Origin: JAPLDA01 sp043783155
GTDB taxonomy: Bacteria; Bacteroidota; Bacteroidia; AKYH767-A; 2013-40CM-41-45
Reading direction: 5' to 3'
NCBI GenBank assembly: GCA_043783155.1
Contig: JAYVZS010000015.1
Location: forward strand, 44,477-108,476
DNA: 64,000 nucleotides
A program made the position numbers and the translations under genes. Below are positions 8,682 through 17,122 of the stretch, piece after piece. How positions within the stretch are numbered: position 1 is the first letter of the stretch; each line of letters opens with the position of its first letter. Under the pieces are notes generated by a model that worked only from the letters and a program-made list of their open reading frames with translations, searched no databases and was not told the DNA's origin.

Positions 8682-9038
8682 TTATTTTGTCTTATGCTCA
8701 CTATGGCCGTGATGTCCATGACCCTGATGATGAGCTTTGTCTTTTTGCAAATCGGCCTTGTCTTTGTGAATGTCCGTTTTGTCTTTTTTAATTTCGGCTT
8801 TGTCTGTCTTTACCTGACCTTTGTTACCTTCTGCCTTGTCTTTCATTAACTCCTGTTTGTCTTTCTGCAATTCAGCTTTGTCTTTTTTAATTTCAACATG
8901 ATCTTTTTTGATTTCACCTTTTCCTTCGTGAACAGCAGGTTTAGCAGCCGGAGGAGTTTGTGCCTGACCAGCTGTAGTTTGAGCACTTACAGTTGCGGCA
9001 AATAAGCCGGCAACAGCAATCATCATTAGTTTTTTCAT
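8682..9038 (-). CDS. Secreted Lys/Asp heptad-repeat protein with His-rich tail
   Basis: This 118-residue protein has a clean signal peptide (residues 1-20, ending VSAQ). A short Pro/Ala/Gln segment leads into about nine heptads of the pattern [I/L]xKDKx[E/D] over residues ~43-103, then an HHQGHGHHGHSEH tail. The heptads suggest a charged single helix or coiled coil, and the His tail suggests a metal or acid-buffering role; both are inference. It resembles no enzyme family I know. It stands alone, with its own terminator downstream and a 170-bp gap upstream, so it is probably a single-gene transcript. Confidence 0.8.
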   Translation of the reverse strand: MKKLMMIAVAGLFAATVSAQTTAGQAQTPPAAKPAVHEGKGEIKKDHVEIKKDKAELQKDKQELMKDKAEGNKGQVKTDKAEIKKDKTDIHKDKADLQKDKAHHQGHGHHGHSEHKTK

Positions 9039-9210
9039 TGTTTTTTTAAATTAGGGTTGGATAAATAGTTTTTACGATGCTAAGATACGTGTGGCAACAT
9101 AAAGGTTTAATGAATTTGGAGTGAAACAGTGTTTAAGTGTTAATCTGCCTGAGTGTTTAAGCAGTTACCGTCAAAACTTACGCACTTAAACACTTTTCTA
9201 AAACACTTTT

Positions 9211-10275
9211 TCAAAAAAACTTCGGCATCTTGTTGAAATGCTTACTGCGTTGGCCTCTTTTTATTCCCGCAACATACGATAAAGTGAATTCAGGGCCGCC
9301 CGAAGATCCGGTAAGAGAAGAAAAGTCAGATGTAGTAAAATCATAACTAATCCCTAAACCAAATTCATTGTATTCCAAACGAGTCGCCAAAATAAATGCA
9401 TCCCCAAGACGTAACCAAGCCCCGTAGCTAAAGAAAAAATCTTTCCGGTAATTGGTAAACTTTGATTTTATCTGCAAACGGTTTTTAGCAAATGTTCCTA
9501 CTAAAGTCTCCTTTTGTTTCCCTTGAATCTGAACAAGAATTTTGGGAGCTATCCAGAATGAATTATACGCATCCATACTCAACTCGGCACTGCCATGAAT
9601 TGCAATCCTGCTGTTCAGATAATCCTGGTTGTTGATAAAGAAAGACTGATCAGGTCCCGAGAGGTGCGACATAGATCCTCCAACACAAATTGTATTGTTT
9701 CCATCAGGAATGTAATACCACATCAAACCTGCGGTGAAATCAAAATAGGTTCGTTGCTGAAGCGGCGGCGCTTCTCCTGTTAGAGTTGGATCATACACAT
9801 TACCGTTCCACTGGCTGCCCCAGGTAGATTTGGTGAAATCGGCGGCACGCGAATCAAGACCTCCCCGGAAACCGATTGATATAAAATTATCTCCATCATC
9901 AAGCGTGGTAGTATAGGCAAGAGCGCCTTCAATAATAGTATGAGTAAATTGCGCTGCTCCGGCGTTGTCCTGGTAAATCATAAGCCCGCCACCGAAATAA
10001 TTCTTTTTAAACCTCGATTTATTAAGAGGTAAATCAAGCGAAATATGAAATGTACTATATCCGCTTCCAACTCCCGCCCATTGAGAACGATAGTTATTTG
10101 AAACGCGGAATTTCCCGTCAAAGATTCCTGTCATAGCAGGGTTTACAAGTATCGGCGTAGAATAAAACTGTGAAAAGTGAACATCCTGCGCTCGCAATGT
10201 TACGCCTGCGAGTACAGCAGTTAACAATACAAATACCTTCATAGTTCTGTTTAATTTATGTACGATCCGTTTCAT
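9211..10275 (-). CDS. PorP/SprF family type IX secretion outer-membrane protein
   Basis: This 354-residue protein has a signal peptide (residues 1-29, ending LRAQ) followed by DVHFSQFYSTPILVNPAMTG, the hallmark start of PorP/SprF proteins. The rest is a beta-barrel pattern rich in aromatic residues. In gliding Bacteroidota, SprF-type proteins help deliver a partner with a type B sorting domain to the cell surface. The gene starts 8 bp after the stop of the PKD protein, so they form an operon and are probably a cognate pair. Which specific SprF paralogue it is cannot be told. Confidence 0.9.
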   Translation of the reverse strand: MKRIVHKLNRTMKVFVLLTAVLAGVTLRAQDVHFSQFYSTPILVNPAMTGIFDGKFRVSNNYRSQWAGVGSGYSTFHISLDLPLNKSRFKKNYFGGGLMIYQDNAGAAQFTHTIIEGALAYTTTLDDGDNFISIGFRGGLDSRAADFTKSTWGSQWNGNVYDPTLTGEAPPLQQRTYFDFTAGLMWYYIPDGNNTICVGGSMSHLSGPDQSFFINNQDYLNSRIAIHGSAELSMDAYNSFWIAPKILVQIQGKQKETLVGTFAKNRLQIKSKFTNYRKDFFFSYGAWLRLGDAFILATRLEYNEFGLGISYDFTTSDFSSLTGSSGGPEFTLSYVAGIKRGQRSKHFNKMPKFF

Positions 10276-10283
10276 TTATCAAC

Positions 10284-12368
10284 TTATCTTATGAGTGCAA
10301 TCGTGCCAGTCATGGTTTCTGTTTTTGCTACCGTTTCACCTTCTTTTAAATCGTAGATGACTACTGCTGTATACGTATAAACACCTACCTGTAGCGGTTC
10401 TCCATTGTAAGTTCCATCCCATCCTTTTGCCTGATCTTCCGATTCAAATATTTTTTCGCCCCAGCGATCGAACACGGTAAGACGTGCACTGAAAATATTA
10501 TTTCCATTAATACGGAACACGTTATTGCGAGAATCACCTTCTCCGTTTGGAGAAAAAGCATTTGGAACATAAATTCTGCTCGTACGAATAATCTTAACAA
10601 CCACCTGCCGGATGGTATAACAACCGCTTCCATCTCCGATGAGACAGTAATAAGTAGTGGTGTAAGCAGGCGAGGCAACCACATTCGGAATATCAGTGGC
10701 ACTCAGTCCCCATTGGCTTGAATCAACTCCAGGCACAAACCAATTGTAAGTAGCTCCTCCGCCCGCATCTAAATGGCTGGAATCGCCGAAATTTATAGTC
10801 ACATCATTGCTGATGGTGGCACTTGGAACACTTGTCACTTTGATTTGAGAATATTTATAAATTGAATCTGTACCGTTTCCATTGCTGACAGCAAGTGCAA
10901 CATCGTACCATCCATCAGAAGTATAGCAGATATTTGTTGGATTCTGGTCGGTAGAAAAATCAGGGATAGCGCCGGGGAAATACCAATGCCATTCTGTTGG
11001 GGTGTTTGTGGAAAGATCGAAAAAGCTTTCACAAAGAGTGTCGCATCCTGTGGAATCCGAGAAACTAAAATCAGCGACCGGAGGAGGACAATAATTAACG
11101 CGAATATACGCTACCTTGGTAATCGTATCACCGCCGCTTGCATTCGAAACAATAAGTGTAACCGTCTTCAGACCGGTGTCAGCATAACAAATGTTGGTTG
11201 GGTTCTGCACATTTGAGGTTGCAGGATTTGCGTTTGTGAAACTCCAATGCCAGGAAGTAGGCGTATTCTGACTAAGATCCGTAAAATTTATACAATGATT
11301 TTGGCAGATGGCAGTTGAGGAAGCGACAAATTCGGCAACAGGAGACACACAACTTACAATGGTAATGTAGTTGGTTCTGCTGATTGTATCGGTATCAGAA
11401 GCATTGGCAGCAGCAAGCGTTACTGAATAGGTTCCTGGAAAAGAATACGTAACAATCGGATTTTGTTGCGTAGAAAAAGCAGGTGTTCCACCTGAAAATA
11501 CCCAGAACCAGCCGGTTGGGCTACCAGAACTAAGGTCCTGAAACTGGCGTGGCGATCCGGCGCATCCTCCGTTCACAGAATCAACCGAAAAGTTAGCTGT
11601 CACAGGAATTGCAGCAGAACTTAATTTAATATCATCCACGGCAAATGATGGATTGGTGCCGGTAGCATCAGCGTTATTCTCCCAAAGAAATCCGATCTTA
11701 ACGTTGGGATTATTATTTGCAGAAGCCGGAAGCGCATAACTGAATGCAGTCCAAAAACCGATTCCGGAACAATTGGTCGTAGATGTTTTAGGTGGATCTA
11801 CCACTTGAGTCCAGGTTATACCATCGAAATACCAAAGCGTTGCATTATCAGAAACAGAATCACCATTCTCGAAATAATTAAACCGAATGGTGATGTTGTT
11901 TTGGCCTGAACAATTAATAACAGGCGACTGTATTCTTTTATGTGTAGTAACAACAAAGGGTGGAGATCCTCCCGGATCGTATGTAGCTCCGCAATCTCCT
12001 GTCGGGCACAAAACATTTGCATTGGGAGAGTTGGGAACATTTCCTACGTGAAGGGTCTGGTTGCTGAGTCCCGGAGTTATATAGCATCCATCCCTGCAAG
12101 TGCCTGCAGGAAACCCGTTTTCTGCTGCACTGATGTACCACTCATTAGCGAAAACATCATTCGTTCCGGTAGACGAAATAGTCCAGGCCCCGTTAACAGG
12201 TGTTGCATTGATCGCCAATTGACCCTGGTTGCAGCCGGTGCCGAAAGGTTCGTTCCAGAAAACCTGGGCAATTGAATGATGCAGAAAACCAGTACACAAA
12301 ATAAGCATCGTAAAGATGATTTTGCGAAGCACAATGATTCCACTCAGCGATCTATGTTTTGTATTCAT
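10284..12368 (-). CDS. PKD-repeat surface protein with type B T9SS (gliding motility) sorting domain
   Basis: This 694-residue protein has an N-terminal signal/TM segment ending near residue 34 (HHSIAQ). A carbohydrate-binding-like region follows at ~40-250, then three PKD-like domains at about 255-340, 343-428 and 430-515. Each carries the family's core motifs, such as DLSxxxPTxWHW. An Ig-like region follows. The last ~95 residues, from IYVPNAFSPNGEGD to the end, form the gliding-motility-associated type B sorting domain (VFDRWGEKIFES, GWDGTYNGE). It is exported by the Sec and type IX systems and is co-transcribed with the PorP/SprF gene. A surface adhesin role is likely; the ligand is unknown. 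Confidence 0.9.
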   Translation of the reverse strand: MNTKHRSLSGIIVLRKIIFTMLILCTGFLHHSIAQVFWNEPFGTGCNQGQLAINATPVNGAWTISSTGTNDVFANEWYISAAENGFPAGTCRDGCYITPGLSNQTLHVGNVPNSPNANVLCPTGDCGATYDPGGSPPFVVTTHKRIQSPVINCSGQNNITIRFNYFENGDSVSDNATLWYFDGITWTQVVDPPKTSTTNCSGIGFWTAFSYALPASANNNPNVKIGFLWENNADATGTNPSFAVDDIKLSSAAIPVTANFSVDSVNGGCAGSPRQFQDLSSGSPTGWFWVFSGGTPAFSTQQNPIVTYSFPGTYSVTLAAANASDTDTISRTNYITIVSCVSPVAEFVASSTAICQNHCINFTDLSQNTPTSWHWSFTNANPATSNVQNPTNICYADTGLKTVTLIVSNASGGDTITKVAYIRVNYCPPPVADFSFSDSTGCDTLCESFFDLSTNTPTEWHWYFPGAIPDFSTDQNPTNICYTSDGWYDVALAVSNGNGTDSIYKYSQIKVTSVPSATISNDVTINFGDSSHLDAGGGATYNWFVPGVDSSQWGLSATDIPNVVASPAYTTTYYCLIGDGSGCYTIRQVVVKIIRTSRIYVPNAFSPNGEGDSRNNVFRINGNNIFSARLTVFDRWGEKIFESEDQAKGWDGTYNGEPLQVGVYTYTAVVIYDLKEGETVAKTETMTGTIALIR

Positions 12369-12438
12369 CGTATCCTTAAAAAAGTGAAGTAATTTACAAC
12401 TATTTTAGAAATCACAAATAAAATTTTATGGAGATTAA

Positions 12439-13341
12439 CTAATAAGAATCGGCAAATTTATAAATGTTAAATTCAGATGCAAGGGTTGCTTTTTCGATTG
12501 TTTGATACAACGTTACCTTATTTATCCCTCTCATTCTACTCTTTTGAATAATACGGTAGGCCTTTTCTGTAAGCAAATAATTTTTTTTCTCACTGCCCGC
12601 AGCCGACCGACGATGATTTTCAAGCTGCTTCCACAGTTCTTCAATTCCGGTCCCGAAGGTAGCGGAAACTTTGATGACCGGCGTTATCCATTCTGAAGCA
12701 GGATGCGAATGAACCATTTTTTCAAGGTGATGAGCAAAACTGTCGGCTCCTTCCCTGTCCGATTTGTTGACCACAAAGATATCCGCTATTTCCATAATCC
12801 CTGATTTCATTGTTTGCACCTCATCACCCGCTTCCGGAACAAAGACGACCACGGTGGTGTCTGCCAGCCCCGCAATTTCAACTTCAGATTGACCGACACC
12901 TACCGTTTCAACAATAATCAGATCAAAGGAAGAAGCTTTCATCACATCTACTATCTCAATTGTTTTTTCTGACAATCCTCCCAATGATCCACGCGTTGCG
13001 ATGGAGCGGATAAAAATATTTTTGTCGTTAAAATGTTCACTCATGCGAAGCCGGTCGCCCAGCAACGATCCGTAATTAAAAGGTGATGTAGGATCAATCG
13101 CAAGAATCGCAATTTTTTTACCTGCAGCAGAAAGAAATCGGATCAATGCATTGATGAGCGTACTTTTACCGGCTCCCGGCGGACCGGTGAACCCGATCAC
13201 CGGCACCTTTTTTTTTTCGTTCAGTGAAAATAAAATTTCCCTGTAACCATCCAGTTCATTTTCCACCATCGTAATGGCACGGGCAACCGCTTTCCAGTCG
13301 CCGGCACTCATCAATGAAAATAGTTCTGTATTCGTATTCAC
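12439..13341 (-). CDS. meaB: MeaB/ArgK-family GTPase (methylmalonyl-CoA mutase chaperone)
   Basis: This 300-residue G3E-type GTPase has the Walker A GFTGPPGAGKSTLINAL at residues 50-66, DPTSPFNYGSLLGDR (base/metal region), VETVGVGQSE (Walker B/switch) and NKSD for guanine. MeaB proteins protect and reload the B12-dependent methylmalonyl-CoA mutase. No mutase subunit lies in the window, so the partner is elsewhere. The C-terminal dimerisation arm is somewhat short, but the gene appears whole. Confidence 0.92.
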   Translation of the reverse strand: MNTNTELFSLMSAGDWKAVARAITMVENELDGYREILFSLNEKKKVPVIGFTGPPGAGKSTLINALIRFLSAAGKKIAILAIDPTSPFNYGSLLGDRLRMSEHFNDKNIFIRSIATRGSLGGLSEKTIEIVDVMKASSFDLIIVETVGVGQSEVEIAGLADTTVVVFVPEAGDEVQTMKSGIMEIADIFVVNKSDREGADSFAHHLEKMVHSHPASEWITPVIKVSATFGTGIEELWKQLENHRRSAAGSEKKNYLLTEKAYRIIQKSRMRGINKVTLYQTIEKATLASEFNIYKFADSY

Positions 13342-13441
13342 AAAAGAATTTTATTCACCTTTCGCAAAGGAACAAGAAAGAAGAGTGTTCTCAAAAAATA
13401 AATTGGAAATATCTCTAACTTGCAAGCGTTAATAACTTCAC

Positions 13442-14209
13442 ATGATCAAACTGTCTGTTGTCATCATTACCTTCAACGAAGAACAGAACATTGAACGCTG
13501 CATCACTTCAGTGAAAGAGGTTGCGGATGAGGTGGTGGTGGTCGATTCTTTTTCAACCGACGCAACGGAAACGATCTGTAAGAAACTCGGTACACGGTTC
13601 GTTCAGCATATTTTCGAAGGACATATTGAGCAGAAAAATTTTGCTGCCGGTCTCGCTTCATACGATCATCTTCTTTCTATTGATGCTGATGAGGCCTTGT
13701 CGGAAAAACTGAAAGCATCCATTCTTGAGGTGAAAAATAACTGGCAATGCGAGAGTTATTCAATGAACCGGCTCACCAATTATTGCGGACAATGGATCAG
13801 GCATGGTGGCTGGTATCCCGATCGTAAGATCCGTCTCTTTGAAAAAAGAAAAGGGAAATGGGGGGGGCAAAATCCGCACGACAAATTTCTTCCTGACAAT
13901 CCTTCAACGACCGGTTTTCTAAATGGTGATTTACTTCATTACTCCTATTATTCTATTGAAGGTCATCTTGCGCAGGTAAATAAATTTACCGAGATCGCAG
14001 CCGGAAGCGCGTTTGAGGCGGGTATCCGTTCAGGCATTTTGAAATTAATTTTCAGACCCGTTTTTAAATTCATCCGCGATTACATTTTATTGTTTGGCTT
14101 CCTCGACGGTTATTACGGTTTTGTGATCAGCAGAATTTCCGCGAACGCTACTTTCCTGAAATATGTAAAGCTTCGTGAACTTTATAAGAAATCAGGAAAA
14201 TCACAGTGA
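13442..14209 (+). CDS. Glycosyltransferase family 2 (WaaE/KdtX-like)
   Basis: This 255-residue GT-A enzyme starts with LSVVIITFNEEQNIERCI and has the VVDSFSTDAT nucleotide motif. A DADE motif lies at about residues 81-84, and GGWYPDRKIRLFEK is typical of the WaaE/KdtX-like branch that glycosylates the LPS core. The C-terminal ~50 residues are hydrophobic or amphipathic (FIRDYILLFGFLDGYYG) and probably attach to the membrane. It overlaps the next gene (GTG at 14206), so the two are translationally coupled. Confidence 0.9.
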   Translation: MIKLSVVIITFNEEQNIERCITSVKEVADEVVVVDSFSTDATETICKKLGTRFVQHIFEGHIEQKNFAAGLASYDHLLSIDADEALSEKLKASILEVKNNWQCESYSMNRLTNYCGQWIRHGGWYPDRKIRLFEKRKGKWGGQNPHDKFLPDNPSTTGFLNGDLLHYSYYSIEGHLAQVNKFTEIAAGSAFEAGIRSGILKLIFRPVFKFIRDYILLFGFLDGYYGFVISRISANATFLKYVKLRELYKKSGKSQ

Positions 14210-15231
14210 TAAATTTGAATCCTCATCGCATTGTGATTAGCAGAACCGATTCAATCGGCGATGTGATTCTTACGTTGCCACTCACCGGATTATTAAAAAA
14301 ACAGTTTCCAGGATGTCACATTATTTTTTTCGGAAGAACCTATACCCAACCGGTCATTCATGCCTGCAAATACGCAGATGAATTTATCAACTATGATGAT
14401 TTCGAAAAACTGGAGAAATCAGGAAGAAAAAAATTTCTGAAGAACCTCGATGCTGATGCAATCATTCATGTTTTCCCACGACGCAGTATCGCGGAGGCAT
14501 CAAAAGCCGCTGGAATAAATCTTCGCATCGGTACCACAAGCCGGATTTATCATTGGTGGACATGCAATAGTCTGATTCCGTTGAGCAGAAAAAATTCTGA
14601 CCTGCACGAAACTCAGTTGAACGCCAGACTTCTTGTCCCATTCGGAATTAAAAGTGAATTTCAACGGAACGATTTGAAAGATTATACCGGGCTGTCGAAA
14701 ATCAGTCTCTTGCCAGTGGAATTGAAAAAGGATTTGTCAAAAGAAAAATTCAATCTGATTCTTCATCCAAAATCGAATACCAGCGCGCGCGAATGGAGTC
14801 TGGAACACTACAGTGAATTGATCCAATCACTATCTCCGGAAAAATTCAATATCATCATCACCGGTACTGAAAAAGAAAAATCGTTAATCGCTGCCTGGCT
14901 GAAATCATTGCCGGCATACGTTCATGATTATGCAGGAAAGCTGACACTTGGCGAATTAATTTCATTCATTCACGATTCAGATGGATTGGTTGCAGCGAGT
15001 ACCGGCCCTTTGCACATAGCAGCAGCATTGGGAAAACACGCTCTCGGAATTTTCCCTCCTATCCGGCCGATGCATCCGGGGAGGTGGGCGCCTCTTGGCA
15101 AGCATGCTGAATTTTTAGTTGCTGATAAAACCTGTTCCGATTGCCGAAATAATCCGTCACACTGCCATTGTATGAATGAGATTACATCGAATGATGTTGC
15201 GGAAAAAATTCTTGGTTGGAAAAAAAATTAG
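14206..15231 (+). CDS. Glycosyltransferase family 9 (heptosyltransferase-like)
   Basis: This 341-residue GT-B protein has an N-terminal RIVISRTDSIGDVILTLPL, as in ADP-heptose:LPS heptosyltransferases. A C-terminal donor-binding region contains HPKSNTSAREW and STGPLHIAAALGK. The start is a GTG that overlaps the TGA of the upstream GT2 gene by 4 bp. The C-terminus carries a Cys/His group (CSDC...HCHC) common in this family. Its role in LPS core or outer-glycan assembly is inferred from family and neighbour. The next gene is convergent. Confidence 0.88.
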   Translation: MINLNPHRIVISRTDSIGDVILTLPLTGLLKKQFPGCHIIFFGRTYTQPVIHACKYADEFINYDDFEKLEKSGRKKFLKNLDADAIIHVFPRRSIAEASKAAGINLRIGTTSRIYHWWTCNSLIPLSRKNSDLHETQLNARLLVPFGIKSEFQRNDLKDYTGLSKISLLPVELKKDLSKEKFNLILHPKSNTSAREWSLEHYSELIQSLSPEKFNIIITGTEKEKSLIAAWLKSLPAYVHDYAGKLTLGELISFIHDSDGLVAASTGPLHIAAALGKHALGIFPPIRPMHPGRWAPLGKHAEFLVADKTCSDCRNNPSHCHCMNEITSNDVAEKILGWKKN

Positions 15232-15277
15232 AATGGGCTTAAAAAATAATAGTCCGTATTTCATTGAGAAAATTTTC

Positions 15278-15302
15278 ACGCAGAGAACGCTAAAGCGGAG
15301 GG
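15278..15302. repeat. ACGCAGAGAACGCTAAAGCGG repeat
   Basis: This is a member of the GCAGAG repeat family also at 4545, 60563 and 60669. It lies in the 195-bp convergent gap between the GT9 and O-antigen ligase genes. No terminator hairpin was found there. Confidence 0.5.
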
Positions 15303-15426
15303 GACGCTGATCTATCGGCGAACCGTGTGGGAAAAATATTTGGGAAAAGATCATTTGAAGTTGATCTCTTCTTCTCAATGCCCTCCGCGGGAAATCAGAT
15401 GATGATTTGAATTTTTGAACTGGCTT

Positions 15427-17007
15427 CTAATCTTCAGAAATCACTTCACTTCTTCGAAACAAAAACAGCGAGCTAAAGAAAGCGAAGAAGGTTACGCCCG
15501 TTTGTGTTTCCAGTGTATCCTCAGTAAACATGGACAAAACAACAATGAGCCAGAAAATGAAATAGAAATAGTCATGGTATTTTTTTCTGTAGAATAAAGG
15601 ATAGAACAAAGCAAAAATAAAATAAGCAAGCCCGATGAATCCAAACGCAACCGTAATGGCAAGAAATTGATTGTGCGCCCTGAATCTCCATACAGGGTTG
15701 AGCGTTGAATTCGTTTTTTCATATTCCAGTTTGTAAGCTACAGGCATGTCGCCAGTACCCACGCCAGTCAACGGGTGCTCGCGGATAATTCCACCGGCCA
15801 CCTTCCAGAATTCCAGACGTTGCATAACGGAATGTCCGTTCACATCGCCAGTGGTCATAAACTGGTCGTACTCCCAGACGATCTTCAATGCACGCGCCTT
15901 TATACTCGACATGTCCTGATAATTTACATTTGCAATTCCTTTCTCGATGGAATGAACTTCCGTGCCTGAAAGATGACGAACTGCATCCCCGTCTTTTCTC
16001 CATCCTTTTGAAGTCAGAAAACGAAGAAGGGTATACTTAACAGGTTGTTCCCGCAAATCAAGTGAATCATAGTTGCAGACGCTTCGTGCATTCCATTCCT
16101 TTTTCATTTCATCTTCGCAAACATAAATCCATATCGGGTAACCGTTTTCTCTTTGTGGCTCCGACAGGGAAAATGAATACGGATTCCCGCCAGATGTTCT
16201 CGCATTCACATCGACAGGAACATCCTTCTTTACATAATACTGATTTGAAATTTTTTGAGCGAAAAAAAACAACGAAACCGGAATCAGAAAAGCGGTGATG
16301 ACAAAAATTATTTTGACGAAAGCATTTCTCTGGACGAATGCGCGCTGAAGAAGAAGTAAAAAACCGACTATAACGGCAACGAGAATTCCGGTAACCGATT
16401 CCATGATGACCAGGAAAATAAGCAACCAGATGATGAGTGCAACACAACCCATTTTCAAATACGTATTCCATGTATACCGGCCCGAGAGCAGGAAATAAAG
16501 CAAAGTGAAAATGACGAGGCAGATAAACAAAGCAAAACGAATGTGCGAAATATGAAAAATAAAAATATCACGGATGTCAGTAATCTCACCATGAATAATT
16601 CCGGTGAGAACAGCCATGCTAACCAGTGTTCCGGCAAATACGGATGCAATGAAAAAACCCATCACCAGCTGAAAATGTTTTTTGGATAAAGGTTCGGTTC
16701 CGCCAATGATGAATGGCAAGATGAACAACGGTGATTTGATGCGGATGTCTTTGAACCCTTCAGCATAATCCGTTGTCCAGAGCAGGCCGATGAAGTGCAT
16801 CGCTAAAATTCCAGTGAGGATGAGCGCCGGCTTGTTGCGCAGATAACGCCTCAGTTTTTCAGTTGCATTTCCCTCCGCAAAAAACGAAACACCGAGAACG
16901 ATCTGTGAAAAACTCGTTACGAAAAGAGACAAAGGCAAACCGCTCACGAGGAGGATGAGACCTAAAATATACAAATGATTGGAGCGAAAAAGTACCGGTT
17001 TAATCAT
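15427..17007 (-). CDS. O-antigen ligase family membrane protein (Wzy_C)
   Basis: This 526-residue protein has about 10-12 transmembrane segments and one large extracytoplasmic loop (~residues 255-405). Within and after the loop are RLEFWKVAGGIIREHPLTGVG and a RAHNQFLAI motif, the conserved region of the Wzy_C/WaaL family. Such enzymes ligate or polymerise O-antigen on the periplasmic side. It faces the two LPS glycosyltransferases. Whether it is ligase or polymerase cannot be told from sequence. Confidence 0.85.
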   Translation of the reverse strand: MIKPVLFRSNHLYILGLILLVSGLPLSLFVTSFSQIVLGVSFFAEGNATEKLRRYLRNKPALILTGILAMHFIGLLWTTDYAEGFKDIRIKSPLFILPFIIGGTEPLSKKHFQLVMGFFIASVFAGTLVSMAVLTGIIHGEITDIRDIFIFHISHIRFALFICLVIFTLLYFLLSGRYTWNTYLKMGCVALIIWLLIFLVIMESVTGILVAVIVGFLLLLQRAFVQRNAFVKIIFVITAFLIPVSLFFFAQKISNQYYVKKDVPVDVNARTSGGNPYSFSLSEPQRENGYPIWIYVCEDEMKKEWNARSVCNYDSLDLREQPVKYTLLRFLTSKGWRKDGDAVRHLSGTEVHSIEKGIANVNYQDMSSIKARALKIVWEYDQFMTTGDVNGHSVMQRLEFWKVAGGIIREHPLTGVGTGDMPVAYKLEYEKTNSTLNPVWRFRAHNQFLAITVAFGFIGLAYFIFALFYPLFYRKKYHDYFYFIFWLIVVLSMFTEDTLETQTGVTFFAFFSSLFLFRRSEVISED

Positions 17008-17122
17008 ACCGATGTAGTCATGTTCAAGGTGTGTTTACTGTGAACGGGAAAGAATGGAAAATATTGAATGGTGAAAATGCAATTTCGTTTGTTAACAATT
17101 GAACCCGCCGGCAATATGACAA

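Noticed and set aside
15415..15597. A 60-codon plus-strand frame
   Set aside because: It is the reverse-strand shadow of the O-antigen ligase gene end.
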